A DNA stretch of 64,000 nt, taken from an uncultured Bacteroidales bacterium (GTDB lineage: Bacteria; Bacteroidota; Bacteroidia; Bacteroidales; P3). The DNA is taken from assembly GCA_947168665.1 (NCBI GenBank), contig CAMVMX010000001.1:62001-126000 (forward strand), written 5' to 3'. The notes under the pieces were generated by a model that was given only the letters and a program-made list of their open reading frames with translations, ran no database searches and was not told the origin of the DNA. This document shows positions 38,869 to 48,100 of the stretch, one piece after another; the first letter of the stretch is position 1; every line of letters begins with the position of its first letter. A program made the position numbers and the translations under genes.

Positions 38869-39903
38869 TTATTCATTTTCTACTTTTGTTTCATTCGCTC
38901 TTGCCAGACGTTTCACCTCTTCCACTTCGGCTTGTAGCTGCTCGGTGGTAGGAAGATAGAGTTGGTATTGGCTGGCAAGAATGGTGTTGTTGTCCTCGGG
39001 TAAAGCCATTCGTACCATTGTATCATTTTTGCGAGTGCAGAGAAGGATGCCTATGGTAGGATTCTCTCCTGCGACACGCTCCGTGCGGTCATAGTAGTTC
39101 ACATACATCTGCAACTGGCCAAGGTCTTGGTGTGTCAGTTCCCCTGTCTTCAACTCCACCACGACAAAGCATCGTAATAGGCGATTGTAGAATACCAAAT
39201 CGATGAAAAACTCATCGTCTTCCAGCAGGATTCGTTTCTGTCTTGCCACAAAAGAGAACCCCTTCCCCATTTCGAGCATAAACTCAGCAATATGGGATAT
39301 GATGGCTTGTTCCAAATCACGCTCATAATAAGATGCTTGTGGTTTAAGCCCGAGAAACTCTAACACCATGGGGTCTTTAACAATCTCTGTTGGGGATTCG
39401 GGGATACGCTCCTTGCGAGCCACGGACAACACCGACTCTTTATCGTTGCTCATGAGTAGTCGTTCGTACAATAGGGAGTCTATCTGTCGCTTCAGCTCTC
39501 GCCCAGTCCATGCGTTGTTTACCGCTTCTAACTCATAGTACTCACGTTTGTCGGGGTCGGATATTTGCATAAGTAGTCGATACTGAGCCCAATTCAATTG
39601 CGACCGCACTGCGGACGCAATTGGATATTCTCTATAAAACTGACGTGCACGCTCCAACTGACGATGACCAAATCCGCTACCATATTCTGGTTCCAAACGC
39701 AGGGCAAGGTTCTTGATAAGGTATGAGCCATAGTCAGCTCGTTCCTTCCCTTGTTGCTCCTCCTCAAAGATGCGCTTGCCTAATTGCCAATACATCTGCA
39801 CACGACAGAAATCCACATTGCGAACAGCAGTGGCACGGGCATTGTTAATAATGGAGCGTATGTCGGACACAAATGTCTCTTGCATGGTTGTAAGTGTATT
39901 CAT
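38869..39903 (-). CDS. PDDEXK nuclease-domain protein (DUF1016/YhcG-like)
   Basis: NARATAVRNVDFCRVQMYWQLGKRIFEEEQQG; GKGFSFVARQKRILLEDDEFFIDLVFYNRLLRCFVVVELKTGELTHQDLGQLQMYVNYYD. Confidence 0.88.
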   Translation of the reverse strand: MNTLTTMQETFVSDIRSIINNARATAVRNVDFCRVQMYWQLGKRIFEEEQQGKERADYGSYLIKNLALRLEPEYGSGFGHRQLERARQFYREYPIASAVRSQLNWAQYRLLMQISDPDKREYYELEAVNNAWTGRELKRQIDSLLYERLLMSNDKESVLSVARKERIPESPTEIVKDPMVLEFLGLKPQASYYERDLEQAIISHIAEFMLEMGKGFSFVARQKRILLEDDEFFIDLVFYNRLLRCFVVVELKTGELTHQDLGQLQMYVNYYDRTERVAGENPTIGILLCTRKNDTMVRMALPEDNNTILASQYQLYLPTTEQLQAEVEEVKRLARANETKVENE

Positions 39904-39930
39904 AATAGTAGGTATGATGTTCCCATGGTA

Positions 39931-41232
39931 TTATTGGTTATTGTCTTTGATTAGTTTTTCTACATTGTAGAGTGGCACGTTCTCCATCCAGTCTTGGTCT
40001 TTGTAGGGCAATGTGGAGAATCGCACGCCTTTGAGGTCGGGGTTTTTCTCTATGAAGGTGCGGAGCGACTTGGAATGGACATTCGCCTCAGCCTTTACCT
40101 CGATAGGCAGTATACGATGTTCTGCCTGCACGATGAAGTCTACCTCCATCTGCGAATCATTAGTTGCGTAATAGTGGATGGGGAGAGCAGAAGGCACCAT
40201 CTGCGACAGCACATATTGCTCCGAAAAGGATCCTTTGTATTCTGAAAAGGCGTTGTCGCCCAACAACACATCCTTTGCCGGCGCATCCATCTGTGCTCCG
40301 AGCAGTCCCACATCGTTCATATACAGCTTGAATACCGAAGGCTCTTCATAGAAACGCAACGGCATCTTGGGCGTACTGACGCGCGTGACCTTATACACCA
40401 GTCCTGCATCTAACAGCCATTGAATGGCAAGCAGGTAGTCGCTGGCTCGACTTCCCGGTTTCACATCTGAGTATTTGAACTTCTTGTTCTCTTTTGCCAG
40501 CTGCTGCGGGACGGCATCCCACACCATAGCGATGCGCTCTGCCTCGCTCCGCGACACATGCTTGGAGAAGTCTTTGCGGTAGTCTGCCAGTATCTGTTTC
40601 TGAATCTTGCGTACCTCGTGGGGGTTGCCCTCTTCTGCAAAGGACTTCACCGCTGCCGGCATTCCTCCCACATAATAGTACTGCCGCAGCAGTTCGATGA
40701 AGAAACTGTTGAGTGAACTGGTGGAGGAGGAATCACCATTCTGCAACATCTCGGCCGCCTGTTCCTTTCCCATGGCCATCACAAACTCGGTGAACGACAT
40801 GGGATAGAGGTTCATCATATCCACCTTCCCCACAGGGAAAGAAACACCCTGATGCAGCGATATGCCCAACAGGGAGCCAGCCACTATTACATGGTATTCT
40901 GGAGCATTCTCACAAAAATATTTCAATGCCGTCAGGGCACGCGGATATTCTTGTATCTCATCAAGGACAATCAAAGTAGAACCCGCTGCAATGGATTCAC
41001 CCGAGACTGCCGACAGGGCAGTCACCATACGACGGGTATCAAAGTCCTTAAAGACCTCCTCAATCTGTGGGGTGCTCTCACAGTTGATGTACGCCGTGTT
41101 GGAATATTCCTTTCTCCCAAATTCCCGGATAATCCAAGTTTTTCCCACTTGACGCGCCCCATTTAAGATAAGAGGCTTTCTTCCGCTCCTACACTTCCAT
41201 TTAAGCAAATCATTATATATCAGTCGTTCCAT
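39931..41232 (-). CDS. AAA-family ATPase with DUF4143-type C-terminus
   Basis: PLILNGARQVGKTWIIREFG; LIVLDEIQEYPRALTALKYFCE; EVDFIVQAEHRILPIEVKAEANVHSKSLRTF. Confidence 0.88.
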   Translation of the reverse strand: MERLIYNDLLKWKCRSGRKPLILNGARQVGKTWIIREFGRKEYSNTAYINCESTPQIEEVFKDFDTRRMVTALSAVSGESIAAGSTLIVLDEIQEYPRALTALKYFCENAPEYHVIVAGSLLGISLHQGVSFPVGKVDMMNLYPMSFTEFVMAMGKEQAAEMLQNGDSSSTSSLNSFFIELLRQYYYVGGMPAAVKSFAEEGNPHEVRKIQKQILADYRKDFSKHVSRSEAERIAMVWDAVPQQLAKENKKFKYSDVKPGSRASDYLLAIQWLLDAGLVYKVTRVSTPKMPLRFYEEPSVFKLYMNDVGLLGAQMDAPAKDVLLGDNAFSEYKGSFSEQYVLSQMVPSALPIHYYATNDSQMEVDFIVQAEHRILPIEVKAEANVHSKSLRTFIEKNPDLKGVRFSTLPYKDQDWMENVPLYNVEKLIKDNNQ

Positions 41233-41241
41233 AACATTAAT

Positions 41242-41358
41242 CTACATTTTTTCAGACGTATTCACGATGCAAAGATACATTTTTTTGGACGAATAATGGA
41301 AGAAAAACTACATTTTTTCAGACGACCAACGGGGCAGAAACTACATTTTTTCGGACGA
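41242..41358. repeat. Four direct repeats of (c/a)TACATTTTTT(t/c)(a/g)GACGaa at exact 33-bp spacing
   Basis: Copies start at 41242, 41275, 41308, 41341. Confidence 0.9.
41270..41277 (-). promoter_or_regulatory. -7 box TATCTTTG for ATPase operon
   Basis: Reverse complement of caaagata; overlaps the second 33-bp repeat copy. Confidence 0.5.
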
Positions 41359-41390
41359 ACGCCTGTCGTTGTTAACAGAAAGAGGGCTTG

Positions 41391-41412
41391 CCCAACCATC
41401 GGCAAACCCTCT
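41391..41412 (-). terminator. Terminator-like hairpin for valS
   Basis: agagggcttgcc...ggcaaaccctct. Confidence 0.5.
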
Positions 41413-41431
41413 TTATTCATAAGAGACAGCA

Positions 41432-44104
41432 TCAACCCAAGGCCTCAATCTGGGCCTTGATGGCGGCTATCTTGCTTTCGGCGTCGGCTTTCTTCTGGCG
41501 CTCGACGGCGACAACTTTCTCGGGGGCTCCGTTGACGAATTTCTCGTTGGAGAGTTTCTTCATGACGGAGGCGAGGAAGCCTTCGGCGTATTTGAGCTCG
41601 TCGTTGAGTTTCTGGAGTTCAGCCTCTTTGTCGATGTTGAGGCTGACGGAGACGAAGCACTCGGTGGTACCGACCATGAAGCTGAGGGCGCCCTCGACTT
41701 TGTCGGAGACGGTCTCAATCTTGGAGACGCTGGCCAGTTTGCAGATAATGCCGTTGAACATGGCCGGGCACTGGCCTTTGATATAGAGGTCGAGCTGTTC
41801 CTTGGGTGAGAGGCCTTTGCTGTTGCGGAGGTTGCGGACACCGGCAATGATGTCGCGGGCCAGGGAGAAGTCGTCGAGCATACGCTGGTCGAAGAAGACG
41901 CTGTGGGGCATGTGCTGCACCATGATGCTGGCGCCTTCGGGACGGTCGGAGAGGGCGTGCCATATCTCCTCGGTGACGAAGGGCATGAAGGGATGCAGGA
42001 TGCGCATGAGGCGGTCGAAGACGGCGATGGTGGAGTCGTAGGTCTCGCGGTCGATGGGTGTGCCGTAAGCGGGTTTGATCATTTCGAGGTACCAGGAGCA
42101 GAAGTCGTCCCAGACGAGTTTGTAGCTCTTCATGAGGGCTTCGCTGAGGCGGAAGTCGTCGAAATCGCGTTCGATTTCTTCCAGCACCTGCGCCATACGC
42201 ATCTCCATCCACTGGACACTGACGGCGTTGTCGTAGCTCTGCTTGAGGTCGTCGCTCACTTCCCAGCCCTTGACCAGACGAAGGGCGTTCCAAATCTTGT
42301 TGGAGAAATTGCGGCCTTGCTCGCAAATGCTCTCGTCAAAGGGGATGTCGTTGCCCGCTGGAGCGGTGAGGAGCATGCCCATACGCACGCCGTCGGCACC
42401 GTATTTGTTGATAAGTTCGATGGGGTCGGGGCTGTTGCCAAGACTCTTGGACATCTTGCGACCCAGTTTGTCGCGGACAATACCGGTGAAGTAGACGTGG
42501 TGGAAAGGCACCTCGTGGCGGTATTCCTCACCGGCCATAATCATCCGGGCCACCCAGAAGAAGATGATGTCGGGGGCGGTGATGAGGGTGTCGGTGGGAT
42601 AGTAATATTTAATCTCGTCGTTGTCGGGATTGCGGATGCCGTCAAAGAGGCTGATGGGCCAAAGCCAGCTGCTGAACCAGGTATCGAGAACGTCCTCGTC
42701 CTGACGGAGCTGGTCGGGGGTGGAGAGGGCACCGGGGTGCTTGGCATTGGCCAGGGTGTAGGCCTCGTCGCGAGTGGTGGCCACGACGACTTCGGTCTTG
42801 CCGTCGACATCATAATAATAAGCCGGGATGCGGTGACCCCACCAGAGCTGACGGCTGATGCACCAGTCTTTGATGTTCTCTAACCAGTGGCGGTAGGTGT
42901 TTTTGAATTTGGCGGGGTGGAACTGGATGGTGTCATCCTCCACCACTTCGAGGGCCTTCTTGGCCACATCGGACATGCGCATGAACCACTGCGTGGAGAG
43001 TTTGGGCTCGATGACGGCGTCAGTACGCTCGGAGTGACCCACCTTGTTGGTGTAGTCTTCAATCTTCTCGATAAGGCCTGCCTCCTCGAGGTCTTTGACA
43101 ATCTGTTTGCGGCAGGCGAAGCGATCCATACCGGCATACTGCATTCCTTTGTCGTTGAGAGTGCCGTTGTCGTTGAAGATGTCGATGGTGTCGAGGTTGT
43201 ATTTGAGGCCGAGATTGTAGTCGTTGATATCGTGGGCAGGTGTGATTTTCAGCGCACCGGTGCCGAACTCACGGTCGACATACTCATCCATGATAATCTG
43301 CACACTGCGCCCCACGCCAGGGACGACGACACGCTGGCCTTTGAGGGCTGCGTAGCGGGGGTCGTCGGGATGGACACAGACGGCTGTATCGCCGAGGATG
43401 GTCTCGGGACGAGTGGTGGCCACAACGATATACTGCCCTTTCTCATTCTGCTTGATGCCGCTTTCCTCGCCTGTGGGGAGTGCGGGGCCATCAATATAAT
43501 AGCGCAGGTAGAAGAGCTTGCCGTGGCTCTCCTTGTAGATTACCTCCTCGTCGCTGACGGCGGTGAGGGCTTTGGGGTCCCAGTTGACCATGCGCACACC
43601 GCGATAGATAAGCCCCTTGTTGTAGAGGTCGACAAAAACACGGATGACGCTCTCGTAACGGATGTCGTCCATGGTGAAGGCGGTGCGGTCCCAGTCGCAG
43701 GAGGCTCCCAGTTTGCGGAGCTGCTTGAGGATGATGCCGCCATATTTCTCTTTCCACTCCCATGCATACTTCATATACTCGTCGCGGGAGAGGTCGCGCT
43801 TGTCGATGCCGCGCTCTTTGAGCATGGCCACCACCTTGGCCTCGGTGGAGATGGAGGCGTGGTCCGTGCCGGGCACCCAGCAGGCATTCAACCCAAGCAT
43901 ACGTGCACGGCGGATGAGGACATCCTGGATGGTGTTGTTGAGCATGTGGCCCATGTGCAGCACACCCGTCACATTGGGCGGGGGGATGACAATGGTGTAC
44001 GACTTGCGGTGGTCGGGTTCGGAATGAAAGAATTTCTTTTCCAGCCAGAAGGAGTACCATTTCTCCTCTACGATGCTGGGGTCGTATTTCGGTGCAAGAC
44101 TCAT
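41432..44104 (-). CDS. valS: Valyl-tRNA synthetase
   Basis: 890 aa; [41 protein letters not shown]. Confidence 0.95.
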   Translation of the reverse strand: MSLAPKYDPSIVEEKWYSFWLEKKFFHSEPDHRKSYTIVIPPPNVTGVLHMGHMLNNTIQDVLIRRARMLGLNACWVPGTDHASISTEAKVVAMLKERGIDKRDLSRDEYMKYAWEWKEKYGGIILKQLRKLGASCDWDRTAFTMDDIRYESVIRVFVDLYNKGLIYRGVRMVNWDPKALTAVSDEEVIYKESHGKLFYLRYYIDGPALPTGEESGIKQNEKGQYIVVATTRPETILGDTAVCVHPDDPRYAALKGQRVVVPGVGRSVQIIMDEYVDREFGTGALKITPAHDINDYNLGLKYNLDTIDIFNDNGTLNDKGMQYAGMDRFACRKQIVKDLEEAGLIEKIEDYTNKVGHSERTDAVIEPKLSTQWFMRMSDVAKKALEVVEDDTIQFHPAKFKNTYRHWLENIKDWCISRQLWWGHRIPAYYYDVDGKTEVVVATTRDEAYTLANAKHPGALSTPDQLRQDEDVLDTWFSSWLWPISLFDGIRNPDNDEIKYYYPTDTLITAPDIIFFWVARMIMAGEEYRHEVPFHHVYFTGIVRDKLGRKMSKSLGNSPDPIELINKYGADGVRMGMLLTAPAGNDIPFDESICEQGRNFSNKIWNALRLVKGWEVSDDLKQSYDNAVSVQWMEMRMAQVLEEIERDFDDFRLSEALMKSYKLVWDDFCSWYLEMIKPAYGTPIDRETYDSTIAVFDRLMRILHPFMPFVTEEIWHALSDRPEGASIMVQHMPHSVFFDQRMLDDFSLARDIIAGVRNLRNSKGLSPKEQLDLYIKGQCPAMFNGIICKLASVSKIETVSDKVEGALSFMVGTTECFVSVSLNIDKEAELQKLNDELKYAEGFLASVMKKLSNEKFVNGAPEKVVAVERQKKADAESKIAAIKAQIEALG

Positions 44105-44132
44105 TGATAAATTATATGTTTAAAGAAAACGG

Positions 44133-44188
44133 AAAAGTGTAGAATGTCGTGGGTGAACACACCCATGTAATGGCATTCTACACTTTTT
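44133..44188 (-). terminator. Terminator for korB
   Basis: aaaagtgtagaatg...cattctacacttttt long stem. Confidence 0.75.
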
Positions 44189-44198
44189 CAATCAGATA

Positions 44199-45227
44199 TT
44201 ACACTTCCCAAGTGTCGCCAGAGTTGAGCAGGTCATCGACGCAAGTATATTTGCAGCTGGCCTTGCACTCGTCCATCTGGTGTTCGTAGAGCTGTGTATA
44301 GGAGGGTTTCTTGACGTTGCGGATTACACCAAGAGCCACGGGGAGGTCGCCACCCATGTGGGCCAGCATCATGTGGATGCCGGTGTCCTCGGTGGTCTCA
44401 TCGTGGACCATGATGTCGTCGATTGTGATGCCGTTCTCGCCGATGGTGACAGCTTCGAGCTGACGGCCATTGAAACGCAGACCCTTGTTCTTCTCTTTGC
44501 CGAAAATCATGGGTTTGCCATGTTCGAGAACGATGGTACGGTCGTCGCGCACGGCGCGGTCGGTGATGGCGGCATGGGTTTTGTCGTTAAATATCATGCA
44601 GTTTTGCAGCACCTCAATGACTGATGTGCCATCGTGTTCGGCAGCACGCACCATGATATCGGTGGTCAGTGCGGGCACACAGTCAAGCGTACGGGCAAAG
44701 AATGTGCCTTGCGCACCCATCACCAACTCGCCCGGGTTGAAGGGGTAGTCAATGGTGCCGAAGGGTGAAGTCTTGGTCACCTGTCCGAATTTGGTGGTAG
44801 GGCTGTACTGGCCTTTGGTCAATCCGTAGATTTCGTTGTTGAAGATGGTGATGTCGAGGTCCTGGTTGCGGCGCACGGCATGAATCAGGTGGTTGCCACC
44901 GATAGCCATACTGTCACCGTCGCCCATGTTCACCCAAACGCTCAGTTCAGGGTTGGCCAGTTTGACACCGGTAGCAATGGCACAGGCACGACCATGAATG
45001 CCATGGAATCCATAAGTGTCAACATAATATGGGATACGCGATGAGCATCCGATACCAGACACCATGCAGATGTTCTCCTTCTTGTCGTGCAGTTTAGGGA
45101 ATGCAGCCAAAAGGGAGGCGAGAATGGCATGGTCTCCACAGCCGGGACACCATTTTACCATCTGGTCGCTGGTAAAATCAATCTTTGTATATTCAGCGTC
45201 TGTCTTTGGAACGAAATGTCTTTCCAT
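44199..45227 (-). CDS. korB: 2-oxoacid:ferredoxin oxidoreductase beta subunit
   Basis: KWCPGCGDHAILASL; GIGCSSRIPYYVDTYGFHGIHGRACAIATGVKLANPELSVWVNMGDGDSMAIGGNH. Confidence 0.92.
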   Translation of the reverse strand: MERHFVPKTDAEYTKIDFTSDQMVKWCPGCGDHAILASLLAAFPKLHDKKENICMVSGIGCSSRIPYYVDTYGFHGIHGRACAIATGVKLANPELSVWVNMGDGDSMAIGGNHLIHAVRRNQDLDITIFNNEIYGLTKGQYSPTTKFGQVTKTSPFGTIDYPFNPGELVMGAQGTFFARTLDCVPALTTDIMVRAAEHDGTSVIEVLQNCMIFNDKTHAAITDRAVRDDRTIVLEHGKPMIFGKEKNKGLRFNGRQLEAVTIGENGITIDDIMVHDETTEDTGIHMMLAHMGGDLPVALGVIRNVKKPSYTQLYEHQMDECKASCKYTCVDDLLNSGDTWEV

Positions 45228-45280
45228 AATTATATCTTTTTAAAGGTCTTAATTAAAGAGCTTGATGGTCTATGTTTATA

Positions 45281-47119
45281 TTACATCTCAAGCAGTCTTT
45301 CGAACTCGGCTTTCAATTCTCCAACCTCGAAGGGGAGTCCCATGACTTTGTTGTACTGATGCATGGGGCATTCGGGGTACTGGGTGCGCAGATAACCGGC
45401 GAACTGACCGTTGTTCAACTCGCAGACCACAATCTTTTTGTACTTCCGTAGAATATCGCCGGTGTTTTTGGGCAGCGGGCAGATATAGTTGAAGTGGGTG
45501 TAGGCGACTTTCTTGCCTTCATTGTTCAGCTCTTCGACTGCGAGGGTAAGGGCGCCAGCGGTGCCACCCCAACCAACAACCAGCAGGTCGGCATCGGGGT
45601 TGCCCTTCACTTCCTGTTCGGGAATATAGTTGGCAACACGGTTCACCTTCTCCTGACGGTTATAAACCATCAAGGCATGGTTTTCGGGGTCGGTGCTGAG
45701 AGGGCCGTCGGGGCATTTCTCCAATCCGCCTACACGGTGGCGCAGACCTTCCATGCCGGGCAGAGCCCATTCGCGGGCAAAGGTCTCGGGGTCGCGGCGG
45801 AAAGGACGATAGTCCGGGTCGTTGGGTTTGGCCAGACGGGGGGTGATGCTCGGCAGGTCGGCCACTTTGGGAATGCGGAACAGTTGCGATCCGTTGCCCA
45901 AATAGCCATCGGTAAGCAGAATAACGGGGGTCATGTGTTCCAGGGCCAGCTTGGCGGCAGTGTAAGCCCAGTAGAAGCAGTTGGCGCTACTGGAAGCTGC
46001 AACCACGATAAGGGGAGCCTCGCCGTTACGGCCATAAAGAGCCTGGTTCAAGTCGCTCTGCTCGGTTTTGGTGGGAAGGCCAGTAGAGGGGCCGCCACGC
46101 TGCACGTCAACAACCACAAGGGGCAATTCCGTCATCACGGCCAGACCGAGTGCCTCACTCTTCAGCGACAGTCCGGGACCAGAGGTACTGGTGCAGGCCA
46201 GAGCACCAGCATAGCTGGCTCCGATGGCAGAGCAGATGCCTGCTATCTCGTCTTCGGCTTGAAAGACTCGGGCACCAAGACCTTTGTGTTTGGAAAGTTC
46301 GACCATCACATCGGTGGCGGGGGTGATGGGATAGCTGCCTAAGAAAAGACGGCGGCCGCTACGCTCGGAAGCAGCCAACAATCCCCATGCCGTAGCCACG
46401 TTGCCAGTGATATTACGGTAGCGACCTTTAGGCATTTGGGCCTGGGCAACCTCAACTATCTTTGAATGAATCAACTCGAGTTTCTCGGCATACTCATAAC
46501 CCTCGGAGAGGACGGCTTTGTTCAATTTCACCACATCGGGCTTCTTGGCGAATTTGCGCTCAAGGTAAGCATTGGTTTTCTCAAGTGTCTTATTGGTGAG
46601 GAAGAAAATCATACCGAGAGCGAACATGTTGCGGCTCTTATCGGCGGTTTTCTTGTCGGCACCCAATTCTTGACCGATGCGCTGAGTAAAAGAAGTGATG
46701 GGGGCGTGTACTATGGTATAAGCGTGTTCGAATTCCTCGGTGAAAGGATTCTCCTTATATCCAGCCTTCTCCATTGCTTCTGTGGTGAAGGTGTCAGCAT
46801 CCACTATGACCGTGGCACCTTTCTTAGCCCATTTCAGCTGCGACTTGAATGAGGCAGGGTTCATGGCCACAAGAATATCGCACTTGTCGCCAGAACTGTA
46901 GATGTGAGAGCCTACGTGCACCTGGTAGCCCGATACACCGGCTATCGTGTTGTGGGGGGCACGAATCTCGGCGGGATAGTCGGGGAAAGTGGCGATGTCG
47001 TTACCCGTCAGGGCCGACGCGTCGGAGAAGAGAGTCCCCGACAGCTGCATACCATCACCGGAGTCACCAGCGAAGCGAACCACGAGGTCATCTCTATTAA
47101 CTATCTGATTGTTTGACAT
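45281..47119 (-). CDS. korA: 2-oxoacid:acceptor oxidoreductase alpha subunit (fused gamma-alpha)
   Basis: VVRFAGDSGDGMQLSGTLFSDASAL...GSYPITPATDVMVELSKHK...TSTSGPGLSLKSEALGLAVMTELPLVVVDVQRGGPSTGLPTKTEQSDL. Confidence 0.93.
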   Translation of the reverse strand: MSNNQIVNRDDLVVRFAGDSGDGMQLSGTLFSDASALTGNDIATFPDYPAEIRAPHNTIAGVSGYQVHVGSHIYSSGDKCDILVAMNPASFKSQLKWAKKGATVIVDADTFTTEAMEKAGYKENPFTEEFEHAYTIVHAPITSFTQRIGQELGADKKTADKSRNMFALGMIFFLTNKTLEKTNAYLERKFAKKPDVVKLNKAVLSEGYEYAEKLELIHSKIVEVAQAQMPKGRYRNITGNVATAWGLLAASERSGRRLFLGSYPITPATDVMVELSKHKGLGARVFQAEDEIAGICSAIGASYAGALACTSTSGPGLSLKSEALGLAVMTELPLVVVDVQRGGPSTGLPTKTEQSDLNQALYGRNGEAPLIVVAASSSANCFYWAYTAAKLALEHMTPVILLTDGYLGNGSQLFRIPKVADLPSITPRLAKPNDPDYRPFRRDPETFAREWALPGMEGLRHRVGGLEKCPDGPLSTDPENHALMVYNRQEKVNRVANYIPEQEVKGNPDADLLVVGWGGTAGALTLAVEELNNEGKKVAYTHFNYICPLPKNTGDILRKYKKIVVCELNNGQFAGYLRTQYPECPMHQYNKVMGLPFEVGELKAEFERLLEM

Positions 47120-47163
47120 TTTAGAAAGATTTTAATAAACAATGCATAATAAAATTTGATTTG

Positions 47164-47171
47164 CAAAAATA
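47164..47171 (-). promoter_or_regulatory. -7 box TATTTTTG for korAB
   Basis: Reverse complement of caaaaata. Confidence 0.45.
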
Positions 47172-47409
47172 CAAAAAATAATCCACTCTGCAACAATCCC
47201 ATGAAAAGAAATAGAACAATTTGTTGTTCATAAACAATAAACATCTAAAAGGGTGCATCTTGCAGAACGAAATCCATGTAGTCACCAAGAACTTCTTTTC
47301 AGAAGGGGAACTTTATTCAATACTCCAGTATCGATTCACAATCTTATGGGCTGACACTTAAAAAAAGGCTTTTTTGAAGAAAAAAAACACCACATCACAT
47401 TTTTTTTTG

Positions 47410-47417
47410 TACCTTTG
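47410..47417 (+). promoter_or_regulatory. -7 box TACCTTTG for MORN gene
   Basis: ttgtacctttgcaa. Confidence 0.55.
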
Positions 47418-47434
47418 CAAAAAAATATAGGCCA

Positions 47435-48082
47435 ATGAAAACGAGGATTGTACTGATTATTGCGGCATTAATTGCCTTGACATACAGCCATTTTGTTTGG
47501 GCCCAAGTGTCCCGTCCTGTGGTATTCAAGAGCGGCAATGTCTACCATGGTTCCTTCGACGGATTCACACGGCCCCATGGCTACGGCACTATGGAGTTTC
47601 CCAATGGCGACCGATATGACGGCGAATGGCACAAGGGAAAGTACCATGGCAAAGGAGTATATACTTATGCCTCAGGAGGTCGCTGCGAAGGCCAGTGGGA
47701 AGCAGGCAAAATGGTAGGCAAAGGCACCATATACTTCCCTAATGGCGATGTGCTTGAGGCCGACTTCACCGACGGCGAAAAACAGACCGGCCACGGCAAA
47801 TTCACCTATGCCAACGGCAGCGTGTATGAGGGATACTTTGCTGAGGGAGTGCCCGAAGGTCAAGGCAAGAAGGTGTGGCCCAATGGAGCCTCATACGAAG
47901 GACAATGGCACAACGGATCCATGAGCGGAGAAGGTACATACCGTTTCGAAAACGGCGCCACATACACCGGGTCATGGGTCAATGGCCGATACAACGGCGA
48001 AGGCACTTATACCAACAGCCGGGGCGAAGTGACCCATGCCATCTACAAGGACGGAAAAATTGAAAAGATTATCGAAGACTAA
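47435..48082 (+). CDS. MORN-repeat protein (about 7 repeats)
   Basis: YDGEWHKGKYHGKGVYTYASGG, YEGQWHNGSMSGEGTYRFENGA, YTGSWVNGRYNGEGTYTNSRG. Confidence 0.9.
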   Translation: MKTRIVLIIAALIALTYSHFVWAQVSRPVVFKSGNVYHGSFDGFTRPHGYGTMEFPNGDRYDGEWHKGKYHGKGVYTYASGGRCEGQWEAGKMVGKGTIYFPNGDVLEADFTDGEKQTGHGKFTYANGSVYEGYFAEGVPEGQGKKVWPNGASYEGQWHNGSMSGEGTYRFENGATYTGSWVNGRYNGEGTYTNSRGEVTHAIYKDGKIEKIIED

Positions 48083-48100
48083 ACATAAACAATTCACATT

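Noticed and set aside
42887-44107. 406-aa plus-strand ORF antisense to valS
   Set aside because: Antisense artefact of valS codon usage
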